A DNA stretch of 64,000 bases from Gymnopilus junonius (Eukaryota; Basidiomycota; Agaricomycetes; Agaricales; Galerinaceae), in assembly GCA_015501075.1 (NCBI GenBank), contig JADNYJ010000063.1, forward strand, positions 62,001-126,000, read 5' to 3'. Under the pieces are notes generated by a model. That model saw only the letters and a list, made by a program, of their open reading frames with translations, did not search any database and had not been told where the DNA came from. Position numbers and translations under genes: made by a program. Positions 24,146-35,659 of the stretch are shown piece by piece. Positions within the stretch are counted from its first letter, which is position 1, and every line of letters begins with the position of its first letter.

Positions 24146-24299
24146 CCTGCTCTCGCACATTCGGGTACATACCTAATGTATCCTGCTTAGATTAATATAT
24201 TACTACATAAATCTGACGTCCCATCTCTTTGCTATGATAGTGTGACTACGGCCATTTCAACATTCTACTCTTCACACGTACATCCATATACATGAAGAA

Positions 24300-27200
24300 T
24301 CATATCATTCGAGCCCGTACGTATGCTAGCGTCCGCCACCCTCTCATCTCCGAAGGACGCATCATAATTGCTCTCTGGGCTTCGTGCAGTGCTTTGTGTA
24401 GACTTTCTTGTTCTCCTTTGGAATCAGACGCGCGGGCCCCGGCTTGAATGTTGAGCGCCTTGATGTTAGCATTCATGTCGCCTGATTTGTCTGCCAGAGT
24501 TATTCCAGCCAAAAGCGCTAAAGCGTCCTTGTACTGTCCGCTTTGCATCACAATGGATGCGAGCCTGTTGCGTTGGCTTGTACTCGACGGCTCTGCTCTG
24601 ACAGCACCTTGCGCCAGGGAAAGTGCCTCCTTTCCATCGCCCTGTATTGTAAAATCACGCTCGTTAGCTTAATGAATCTGTGTGAGATTTAAAATGGGCG
24701 AATCCATTGCAATCTGGGCACCCCAGAATGAAAAGTGAGAAAATGTACCTGAGCAAGATGGTGCTGAGTCAGCAGATAATCCACATGTCTCTGTGGGTCC
24801 AATTGATGTTTTTGGTCAATCGGCAAAGCAAGGATCTCCGAAAGGGCGGCGTCCACTAGTCCGTCGTCCCCGGTCAAGATACCCATTCCAGCTAGTGTAT
24901 TGATGGCAGGAAGATTTTCTGGATCGGAAGCAATGCTAAACGTCGCAGGCAAGATAAAATATAATCTTAAAAATGCAAAGCGAAGAAATTGACCCTCACC
25001 CTTCCAATAACCGTGTTTTAGCAGCCTCCTTGGCTTCATCTGGTCCAAGGGCCCATAAACTCTGTGCTAAGACAATGTTTACCTGCCCACGGAGCTTTAA
25101 ATTTTCTCCAGCTGCTTCAAGCCCAGTCTCGAACATCCCAAGGGCCTCATCCAGGTTGCCTTTGAAAAAATGTGCTAGACCTGATCCAAGATGTGCTTGG
25201 ACCTTTAATGCCCGCGAAAGGCCATCCGTTTCCTTCTCTGCCAGTAAACCAAGCACGCTCTCGAAGGCAGTTAAACTCTCGGCATATGCACCCAGGGAAA
25301 ACTTCAGGCGGCCCAAAGTCGCGTTGGCGATGGCATACCTCCTCTCCACCTCGGGATCCTCTGTCTCTTCATACGCCACTTCTAATTTTGTTATCGCACG
25401 TTCTACAAGTTGTTCACCAAACGAGTAGTGTCCTAGTCGTTCGGAGACCAGAGCAAGGAGATGTAATCCTGATGGATCATGAGGACGGCGCTGACAATAG
25501 CGGTTCAGAACAAAAAAAGCAGGCAAGATTGCATCCTGTACTTGATCCCTGCGTTCAAGATTCTTCTTTGAGTGGAATATCTGGGAGGCATATTCATAGT
25601 CTGCTTCCGACTGGAATGAAAATCAGAAAGACAGCTTGATAGAATGAGGAAAATGCGCTTACCACTGGTGTTTGCAGCCCAACAGCATGCTCAAGTAACA
25701 AGGTGGCATCCGTCTTGTCTTCATTAGCTGTTGCAATTATGAATTGTCCTACCCACGCCCTAGTATTATCAGGATCGAGTACTTGCGCACGATAGAGGGC
25801 TTCGTTCGCCAAATCAACATCACCGTGGTAGTAATACAATAGTCCAAGGTTAACCCATGTCGCTGAGTTCTTGGAATCAATTTCTAGTGCTCTGATATAT
25901 GCGTGTTGAGCAGCTTTCGCATGGCTCAGAAAGTAGGCGTCGCCCAAAGTAACCCAGTAAAGGTCAATCGATGCATCGAGCTGCAAGGCCTTCTTTACGT
26001 ATTCAATGACCTTTTCTTTGATAGAAATGAGGTCAACGGAAGGAGCTGCCTTCGTGGCCCAATACTGCAATGCCACACTAAGATCGTACCAAGCACCCGA
26101 ATTTGATACTTGGCCGGTAGAGTACAATGCAATTCGGCAAAGGTAGGCATGGACTGCCATTGCAATGACCTGATTAACACCTAAAGATGCACCATCTTGA
26201 AAAGAAGGGACAGGCACTACTTTCTCCAACTGCTCTGCAATGCCTTGACGAGGAGGGAATATTATAGCTTTCAAAGCTTCCCGAACATTGTATTCGTCAC
26301 TGAAGGTGGAAAATTGGGACAGGTGGAAGCAGGCATCGGCGATGAACTTCCATGACATTGTGCGGAAGCCATGCACGCGTTGGATCATGTCCAGGGAAAC
26401 ACGGATGCCATTAACAAACGATTCTTCCGCGCGGATCTGAAAGCCCTCCAAAAACTCTGAACGACCAAGGTTTAGGTGATCTTGAGCCAGCGACGCAAGA
26501 ACACCTGCTTCATCTGGCCGTGAGGTGCGTATAGCACTCAAAAGGACTATTGCTTCATCGTATAGTCCCATGGATTGTTTTACATCAGCAATAAAATAGG
26601 AAGATAACCAGTCATCGGGGTTCAATTCTAATGCATGGGCAAGAGCTTTCAATGCCGCCGTGTGTCTTCCAGCCTTGGTATACGCCTCTCCTAGTCGAAC
26701 CCAGAGGGACTGGTCATCAGGTACAACCCTAAGAGCGATCTGAAAAGCTTGTATGGCAGCTGGATAGTCTTTATAATGCTGTGGGCTGCCTCAAGGTCTA
26801 TCCAAAAGGCTTGAGACATTCAACTCACAAATTTGACAACACCAAGTGCCTTCCATGCCCAAGCGTTTGTGGGAAGATATCTGCTACTTGCATCGAGTTC
26901 TGATTTGGACATCCCCGCATTGATGCCCCCTTCTCCATCAATCGTCCTTTGGGCAACCACTTCTACCAAATCCCATTCTCTGTCGTTAGCGAAGCCTTCA
27001 GCCAAACGCTGAGCAGCATCTGACTCGCGAGCATCGAGCTCGAAAGCTTTTTGAAAACATTTGGAAGACCGGACAGGGTCCGGAGGTGAGGCGTGCTCCA
27101 GGTAATATATCCCGAGAGAGGTAAATCCAGGCGCAAACTCGGAATCTTGCTTGAGTGCATTAATAAAATACTGGTAGGCGAGTTTCACGTCGGGACCTAT

Positions 27201-29367
27201 CGAGAAAGTGTTAAATGAGGGAGGACATTGGGATGTGATACATACGAACCACCAATATCCATGTAGCATTTACCGATCCTCCATAGGCATCGGGCACGAT
27301 GGCGCTTGACCTCGTCTCCCTCAAGGGTCGTTAAAACCTCCGAGACGTCTTGCAGCCCCTGCAAACCCTGGACGACTTGTCCCAGTTGGTATGTGCACCA
27401 AGCACGTTCCTCTTTCGCCCGTAAACCAAGATCATCCGGAAGCAAAGAAGAGACTTGGTCAAAGACCTTGGCAGCAGCGTCCCACTCCGACGCTGCTTCT
27501 AGAATGAAGGCACGATCCATCAAAACAGAAATGTGCTGAGGAGAACGAGTAAGAACTTCATCGACGATGCGAGTAGCCTCTTTGTGGTGCTTTGGTGGAA
27601 AGAAATTCACTAGGGATGTGGCCAGAGCTGCTTGCAGTGCGATACGTGTCCTGCAGGGCGTCGGAAATCTTTTGAAACCATACATTAGATCTAGCTTACC
27701 GAGAGAGGTTCTTTGATGTATCTGATTCCAACTGGCTCAGCTTTTGCAACCCTTCCTTTGATGTTTTAATAGCATTCTCGTAGTCGCATTCACCTAGATA
27801 TACCTCAGCCGAAAATCGATGTGCCAAGACGGTGTCGGAGAGACTCAACGACGCATTCTGGCGGCATGTCAAAAGAGGGTCACAATGATGTAACGTTAGA
27901 CCTCACTATGACTGTGTCGACTGGGTCTTCGTCAATAGGGCCAAGGAGTTCTCTATCCTCCTCCTCGTCTACCAAGCCCTCTTGCCTATATGCGAAATAA
28001 CCACGAAAGAGAGACGCCATTGACGATGTCGGAAACAATCTGATGTAATCTCGCACATGTCTAAGCTCGTAACCAGCTATATAGGACTTTGAGGAAATAA
28101 CTTCAACGAAAAGAAATCGGCAACTCACAAACATCTTCACAGTCCTTCGTTTCGAAAAATAATTTCCAGGCAAGCTCGTCCCTTTTCCGCAGCAACACGA
28201 TTCCTTCCACAAGCTCATCCAGTTCTTTGGATATCTGAGCTTTAAGGTTTGCCATGGTAGGCGGTATTGAGTAAAGATATCTTTGTTTATAACGAAGTTG
28301 CTTGGATTCAACTTCAGCACGTAACTGATCAGATGTGCTGGGGTGATTGAGGAGAGAATTGTATAAGGATGGCAGCTACGTGTGATCTCAGCTTCGTTCA
28401 TATAATAACTGCACAGTGTAGTACCTGGGACTTGGCGTATATCTCATTCAATACGTCCTTTTTCAGTTGTTCTAGGCTGGGAGCCCCAAGACGAGTCCTG
28501 CGCTTTTCAACTTCTCGATTCAGAGCATCCCCTTCATATTTTTCAGTCAGAGACGTGATTTCCTGCAGGATGTGGAACCCATTGTGAATCGCTTCCTGCG
28601 CCTCTTGTGTCGATGAAGCCGTTGGATTGGTCGGGTCAGGCTGCGGAAGATGTGAAAGGAGTGGATATGTACTCGATCCAGGGAGAAAATAAGAAAGGCC
28701 TGCAATAAGCTAAAAGCAGATTAATACATATCCTCCAAAAGACTTCGCGAAACACCGACCTGAGTTGGAGATCCATGCTTTCGATATAGGACTATCAGTT
28801 TCTGCAGAGTTTCTGCACATTTGATGACATCTTGACTAATGCTAGTTTCAGTAAAGGTAACAGTGATAACGAAAGGCCACGGACTTCTTGTTGAACAAGT
28901 CCAAAAGCTGTGTTAGAATATTCGCCTGTTTATCCCACTCTTCTCGACGCTCATAAAAGTTGGCAATGCCCTGGATATTGAAATCAGCCCCAAGCTTTCA
29001 TTAAAGGAGTCTGAGATACGCACCTGCCAAGCCAGAGACTGCGTTGGGTTAAGCTCAGTGGCTTTCCGATACATCTTGTGAAGACATTAGATTGTCAACA
29101 TCTCAAAGAGAAAAGTGCCTATTGGAAATTACTTGCTCGCTTTCATTATAATCACCGAGTTCCAGCAAGGCCAATGCACAGAATACATGACTAGCAACCG
29201 ACAATCAACAATGGTGGCCATTTGATTGCATGAACCTGGACTGACGCATTGTAATTTTCAGGCTCGAAATCTAACACAAGTGCTGCTTCCTTTTTGGCGG
29301 TTGCATAATCTTTCTTAGATATTGAATCCCGAGCGGCTTTGAGATGGGCCCTGGCGAAAGAAGACAT
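24300..29367 (-). CDS. SKI3: Superkiller complex TPR protein Ski3 (two frame breaks)
   Basis: Fifteen exons run from 29367-29246 to 24641-24300. They encode ~1,427 residues when one extra base is ignored in exon 2 and one in exon 13; yeast Ski3 is 1,432. Ski3 (TTC37/SKIC3) is the TPR scaffold of the Ski2-Ski3-Ski8 helicase complex that feeds mRNA to the cytoplasmic exosome. TPR repeats run end to end: the opening MSSFARAHLKAARDSISKKD and DYATAKKEA; LNPTQSLAWQGIANFYERR; AEVYLGECDYENAIKTSKEG; HALELNPDDWLSSYFIADV; ALEIDSKNSATWVNLGLLYY. Exon 2 reads HVFCALALLE then shifts frame into LGDYNESEQ. Exon 13 reads SEADYEYASQIFHSKKN then shifts into LERRDQVQDA. After both shifts every splice phase closes. 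Most introns are 46-60 nt, with 107 nt at 24748-24642. Confidence 0.88.
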
Positions 29368-29608
29368 TTCGCTTCAGCAAGAGGGCATGGATAGCAATGA
29401 GCAGATCGAATGAGAGGAGAACGTGAAACGAGTGAACTTAATTTAGAACACTTGTTTGGTGGCCGCGCCAATACAGTGGTGCAATAAAACTACAGTAATG
29501 TATATTTACAGGATGACCTATGATACAGGACACACAAAGCCGCTCGTAAGTACGACAACGAAGATAGCACTAGGGTATAACGATAAAACCATAAGGGTAT
29601 AATTAAGG

Positions 29609-31260
29609 TCAGTCCAAAGAGGTCCGAAAGCCTTGGTACAGGTAGCGAACATAGTCGTTTAAAAATTTGACTTGTTCATATGTTTCCACTGCCTTTACAC
29701 TCCTTCTTGTTCTGATAAATGCGATAGCTTTCTCAACGAACTCTAATGCCTTTTCGTCGGCGGAAGTATCTTGGTCGGTACCTTCCGAGTCCAACCAGCC
29801 GCAGAGGCCCAATCGGATCATCCAACAGCAAGCAACAACGCCAGCGCGACCAACACCGCCGCGACAGTGCACCAAGACAGGAATCCCCTGAAGAGAGTAT
29901 TGGTTGATAAGGTTGACGAGGTGAACGTCAAGACATGATGGCGAGATGGGGGGAACCCTTCGGGTATGGGCAACCTATGAAAGACAATCATGTCGATTGA
30001 GAGAAGAGATAACAGAACAAGGTACGGACCGAAGAATATCAATGCCAAATTTTTTGGCAGTGCATTCATACTCAGGCCACGGGGCGCCTAGGAATTCTAG
30101 TTCACTATCGTCTAGACAGCTGATCAGGGAGAAGGACGTTCAGTAAGGTCAGCCAATAACTTCCGGAAAACAAACGAACCAAACAACGCATCCGACACGA
30201 AGGTCTTTTATTTTCTTCATGTCAGTTTCAAGGTCTCTGCAGACACCCCTTCGTCCTTTGACAGGTCCATTGAGTCGCACTGGGGTCATTGTAAGCAAAA
30301 TGATCAAGGGGCGAGGACTTGAATTACGAACCTTTCTTCCCAGGACAGGAAGATAAGAATAAGTTGCCAATTAAAAAAGACGAGGTAGTTGCAGTCGACT
30401 GCTGAGAGCGAAAAGCTTGACCCAATTCAGACCTCGCGGAAGGAATTTTGAGTATAGAGGCTATGGGCATGGCAGCGGAAACCGACTGATTCGCAGGTTG
30501 TAAAACGACTGGAGATGACATCGTGACTGAAAAAGACAAAGAAGACAAGGATATGCTTGAGTCAGAAGTGAAGCTGCTCATAACGGTGTTTTTCAGGTAT
30601 TCGGAAGGCTGCTTTTCTATATCGGTGCTAATGGCAGCTTGAAGAGCGTCAGTGACATTAGAACGCGTCCGAAAGTGGGTGGAATTCGTTTGGGTTGTGA
30701 GGCTAGAGAACACTGGAAGAGCAGGGACGGGAGTGTTGGATTGAAAATGAGATACCCTTGGAATTCGGAGGCTGGATAAACGGTGCAGTGTAAAAGACGG
30801 AGGAATTTCCAGCACCGTAGGAGTGTAGCGGGAAGAAGAGAGCAAAGCATGAGACGAGATGAGGGCAACGAGATCAGGAGGAATAACCATGGAAATGCTG
30901 AGGATGGTCAGCCAAGGCGCTATCGAGAGAAGAGACAGTACGGACTTGATTGGATGGGACAATGACGTCTTGAGGGTAGGACTTGTGGGACATAGGGGTT
31001 CTGACATTGCGGCCATGATTTCGTCTTGGAGACTGAGTGAGGGGACGGGAATGGACGGCTGGGAAGGCCACCATGAAGAGAGCTCTGCCGTTAAGAGCAG
31101 CTGGCGTTGGCGCAACTGATTGAATTGTTCTGGCAGGTGGAGTGACAGTGGGAGATAACGAACTGGAGAACCTGGGAGAAGTGAGCGAGCGGCTGTGCGG
31201 TGTGGGGGAAAGTGGGCGGACCTTGGGGCCCAAATCTGGCGCGGTTAAATGCACTGACAT
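29609..31260 (-). CDS. Dual-specificity (Cys-based) protein phosphatase (two frame breaks)
   Basis: Five exons (31260-30946, 30897-30332, 30279-30180, 30119-30030, 29974-29609) give ~478 residues. The active-site loop is VHCRGGVGRAG (HC-X5-R), catalytic Cys about residue 394 in the corrected frame. The phosphatase domain starts at SSFLIGNLFLSSCPGKK and includes GCVVCCLDDSELEFLGAPWP and RLPIPEGFPP. The ~240-residue N-terminus is Ser/Pro-rich and probably disordered and regulatory. Exon 1 changes frame near 31022-31033 (…RPLTQSP | DEIMAAMSEPLCPTSPT). Exon 5 changes frame at a C6 run, 29948-29953, between PEGFPP and SPSCLDVHL. With one base removed and one added, all phases fit. Substrate unknown. 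The start at 31260 is a choice; an upstream ATG at 31354 with an intron is an alternative. Confidence 0.82.
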
Positions 31261-31542
31261 GGTGCTGGGAGGCAAGAACGGCGAGCTGCAAGAGATATTA
31301 GCAGAAAAATAAAATATAAGGGCAAGAACATACACGTTCTTCAGAATCGACCATGATCGTAGCAGTAGTGATGATGAACAGGATAGCACGTGCTCGGCAC
31401 TCTTCTTACTGTCACTGTTTCCCAGCAACATCATCCGCTCCTTCATACCCCCTTCCTCCTCTTTTCACCTACAGCAGGCTGGCTAAGCTGAAAGTAATTC
31501 ATCCACGGTCCTTTCTTAATCTTTCTTTTCCCTCCCCCTCCC

Positions 31543-34500
31543 ATGGCCCTTCGTTTCCAGACCAACAACTATGACTTTACAGATGTTCCAATCCCTACGA
31601 CACGACAACCACCCTCTTCAGGCGCAACCATCCGTAGAGCCAAGACACTAACCAGGCCAGAGCGTGGCGTTGCCCCAGTACCCCTCATAAATCCTCCTAC
31701 CCTTCTCCCCTCCTCCTCTGGCCGCCCTTCACTATCTCCCTCCGATGATTATAATGGCTCCGCTTCTTGGCGCATTTTTTCCCGGGTCGCCACCTTCTGG
31801 GCCCCTGACTTTCTCCTCAGCTCTGTCGGTGGTCTCAAAGACGCTGCAGTTAGACAAGCATGGAGGGAAAAGGTTTCCCTCTGCCTTATCATTGTCCTGA
31901 TGTGTTGCATCATCGGTTTCATTACAGTCGGCTTTCAGAAAGTTCTGTGTCCCCCATCGGCCACTGCAGATACCCGCTTTCTGCGTGTTGGTTCTGTTCC
32001 TGGTACAGTCGGCATTCAAGGAGTCATATTCAATACCACCTCTGCAAAGTTTCCTTCAAGTGTAGACGTCACCACCATCACCAAAAACCCTGGAGTCGAT
32101 ATCACGCAGCTTTTTCAACGGGATGCTTCCAGCTTCAAGTCATGCAACAACCTCAAATTCCGAGTTGCTGAGGATGCCCCCTGTTCTTCTGCCACTCCCT
32201 GCAACCTTGGTTCCCTTAATTCCTCCACTTTTCAAAGCCTCTCCATATTCAAGACGCCCTACACCGCCGGGTACTCCTGGGACCAAGTTGCTGCATTGCC
32301 AAATTACTTTGTCCTCGACGGCGCCGTCCTTAATCTCACCCCTTACATGTTGGTCCACACCAATCCAGTGCCTTCTGATAATGTCGACGTCGCCATTCGC
32401 ACCATACTCAAAGCTGGCTCGGGCAGGAGTGACAAGGATGGTACCCGTTTGTTCGTCACCAGAGCAGATCTCATGACGGCTTTGCCCTGCCTCAAAGAGC
32501 GCTATTACGCTGGAAACATCGATAAAATCACTCCGGGTTGTTTCGTGTCCAGTCTCTTCCTATATATCGGTTTGGTTGTCATTCTTGCTCTGGTCTTGGT
32601 GCGCTTTGTCATGGCCTGCATCTTTAATTGGTTTCTATCCGAACGCCTGGCGGGCCCACCGAGCAGTCAAGAATTCAATCGTTCTGCTATCAGCCCTGCA
32701 GTCATGCCTGAAGGCGCTAACGTCTCTATCGATAATCGAAATGGAACCGCACCTTGGGCTGGCGGTCAGAAAAAGCTCGCGAAACCCAGCAAAATTGGCA
32801 AATCCCTAACGTCCTCTTCTAGTACTACTCTAATTAACTCTGACAATGGCACGGCGCCCATCATGAGCCTTGCGCAGATTGGAGCAGAGTTGTTTGCTGT
32901 ATGTCTGGTGACATGCTACTCCGAAGGCGAAGAATCACTGAGGACGACTCTGGACTCTATTTCTACAACCACTTATTCGGATGCGAGGAAGCTCTTATTT
33001 ATTGTTGCGGACGGCATGATCACTGGTGCCGGCGAAAAGAGAAGCACCCCTGATATCTGTGTCAGCTTGCTCGAAGCTGATCCAAGATTTGGAAACCCAA
33101 TGCCGATGAGTTACGCTTCTGTTGGCACCGGCGCGAAAGCTCAAAACCGGGCAATGATTTATGCGGGCCACTACAGTGAATATATTTTCTTTTACACGAG
33201 AATTCCTTATTCATTTTTTGTTTGTTTAGCTGTCGCTGGACGTCGCACTCCCACCGTCATTGTCGTCAAATGTGGGACCGATGCCGAAGCAATGTCCGAC
33301 AAGAAACCTGGCAATCGCGGAAAGCGTGACAGTCAATTGATTCTGATGAATTTTTTCTCACGCGTAACCTACAACGATCGCATGACGCCACTCGACTTCG
33401 ACCTTTTCAGGAAAATACACATTTTAATGGGGGTGACTCCGGACTTTTTTGAGGTCTGCTTGATGGTGAGTAAGACATTCTGAATGGCAAAATTACATGT
33501 TGAATGCAATTTCCATCCAGGTTGATGCTGATACCAAAGTCTTCCCTGAATCGCTTAAACACCTAGTTAATTGCATGCATCACGATCAAATGATCATGGG
33601 CGTCTGCGGTGAAACTCGAATAGCAAACAAACGCGATTCTTGGGTCACAGCAATCCAGGTCTTTGAATACTTCATTTCGCATCACCTTGCAAAGGCTTTC
33701 GAATCTGTTTTCGGAGGTGTTTCTTGCTTGCCGGGTTGTTTCTCCATGTTCCGCCTCAAGGCAAGGAAGACAACGGGAGATGATTGGGTTCCCTTGATTA
33801 TCAAGCCCGAAATTGTGAAAGAGTACAGCCAAAGTGAAGTCACCACTCTCCATCAAAAGAACCTTCTTCTACTTGGAGAAGATCGTTTCCTTACCACATG
33901 CCTTCTGAGGACCTTCCCGAACCGGAAGATGATGTTTTTACCCCAGGCAAGATGTCGGACGATAGTTCCAGATACCTTCAAAGTTCTGCTGTCTCAACGG
34001 CGCCGATGGATCAACTCAACAATTCACAATCTTATGGAACTCGTTCTCGTTCGAAACCTTTGCGGAACGTTTTGCTTTAGTATGCAATTCGTTGTATTCA
34101 TGGATCTTCTCGGCACAGTCGTCCTCCCTATCGCTATATCTTTGACGTACACCCTCATCATCAGCATGGCTCTAACTCCACCAAAAACGTTCGAGGAAGC
34201 AATTCCTCTAATGCTGTTGATCGCAGTCTTGGGTCTACCCGCTGTGTTGATTCTCATCACAACAAGGAAAGTGGTCTACGTGTTCTGGATGTTGATCTAC
34301 CTCCTTGCATTGCCCGTATGGAACTTTATATTACCTGTGTATGCTTTCTGGCATTTTGACGATTTCTCGTGGGGAGAAACCAGGTAAGTACTGCGGGATT
34401 CATCTCTCATACATGGTTTGCTTAGGGAGATTTTTTTCTAAATAGAAAAGTGGAGGGTGAAGGCAAAGACACTGGCCACGGAGGTGGCAGTGGAAAGGCG

Positions 34501-35157
34501 AATGTACCTGATGTACCCATGCGCCGATGGGAAGACTGGGAGCGTTCAAGACTCCGGAAATTGAAGCGTGAAGAGCGCCGTCGACGAGAATTCGAACGAA
34601 CACATCCTTCAGGTTACATCGCAGGGGATCACGACTTCTTGGTCGCTCCGGATACCCGTAGTCAATATGATGGTTCTGATACTTTCTCGCTCAATTCCTC
34701 TGACGATGATCATTGGGGCACACAAATTGGAGGTTACAATGAACACCACACTCAATTCCCTCCGCCTCCTGTTGCCCTGAATCCTCATAATGAAGCCCTA
34801 GAGGCAGCGAAAACGGTTGACGGCGCCGAGTTGGAAGCCATGCTGGAAATGGGCTTTGAAGAACGACCGTCACCGACGCCTCCCAATTCGACTTACGTGC
34901 CCCGCTATCAACTAACCGACGGTTCAACAACGCAACTCGCCAACGTTGCAGGAAATGGTTATTCACCACTAACTAGATCAACATCGCCGGGTGTCCATAA
35001 TGCCCTTCCACTGGAAAATACATTATCACCCACCACTCCAACAATGAGTATTCCCCCAGTAGATTCTAGTCCCAGTCGAAAGGGGCCTCCTTCACGCACG
35101 ATACCTGTCGAACGGTATGGACCATTAGGACCACTTGACCCTTCGGCGAAGTTTTGA
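31543..35157 (+). CDS. Chitin synthase, division 2 (class IV-like)
   Basis: Four exons (31543-33175, 33230-33465, 33521-34383, ~34446-35157) encode ~1,147 residues. The enzyme polymerises UDP-GlcNAc into chitin at the plasma membrane. Two N-terminal membrane helices ([20 protein letters not shown] and a second at [20 protein letters not shown]) flank a ~200-residue extracytoplasmic part with several Cys. The catalytic domain shows [19 protein letters not shown] (residues 624-630), GEDRFLT (742-748) and the processivity motif SQRRRW (781-786). A cluster of C-terminal helices follows ([20 protein letters not shown] and others), then a ~230-residue Ser/Pro-rich cytosolic tail. The absence of a myosin motor argues against classes V/VII. 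Splice phases close without any correction. Confidence 0.93.
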
Positions 35158-35659
35158 AGAGCGTTTTATCCGCACCTTTTTCGGCATCCTCTGCACCCTC
35201 TCTTAATTCCTTCTCTCAGGCATCTCATTTGCCGGATATCGCATCATTCGCTATACCTCCATACAATGCCATTCACGCAGCTTTGCATCACCTTACGATG
35301 GACCAGGGAATTTCGTAGTACATCTTTCTAATACCATTTTGTCGATGTGGATTTCCGGGTTCTGGTCAGTCTGGTTGGCCATGTCTTCTGCACTCTTCAT
35401 CTACTTCTGCATCCTTTGTTTCTTCCTCTACTTATATTAGTCTCTCGTGTCCAAGCATTGTTTAAAATATAACGACAAACCCAAGCCAAAGAACTGCGCA
35501 AACGCCGAAATCAATGACGTAATGTTGGGAGTAGACGGCCCGAGAAGACGGCCTACTTAGCTTGACTCTACATAGCAATCATTGGTCACCGTTACGACAG
35601 TCCATTCCTTTCAGTACCGCTGACCAGATAACACTGAAGAGCAATCGTTTTGTACTCTT
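35158..35659. other. Intergenic region, no gene recognised
   Basis: This 502 bp stretch lies between the chitin synthase stop and the start of the DUF3684 gene on the same strand. It should contain the 3' UTR and next promoter; no ORF or repeat of note. Confidence 0.55.

Noticed and set aside
31091..31354. Alternative phosphatase start at ATG 31354 joined by a GTATGT…TGCAG intron
   Set aside because: The resulting frame ends at a stop near 31091 and does not reach the conserved phosphatase frame; the start at 31260 needs only one correction.
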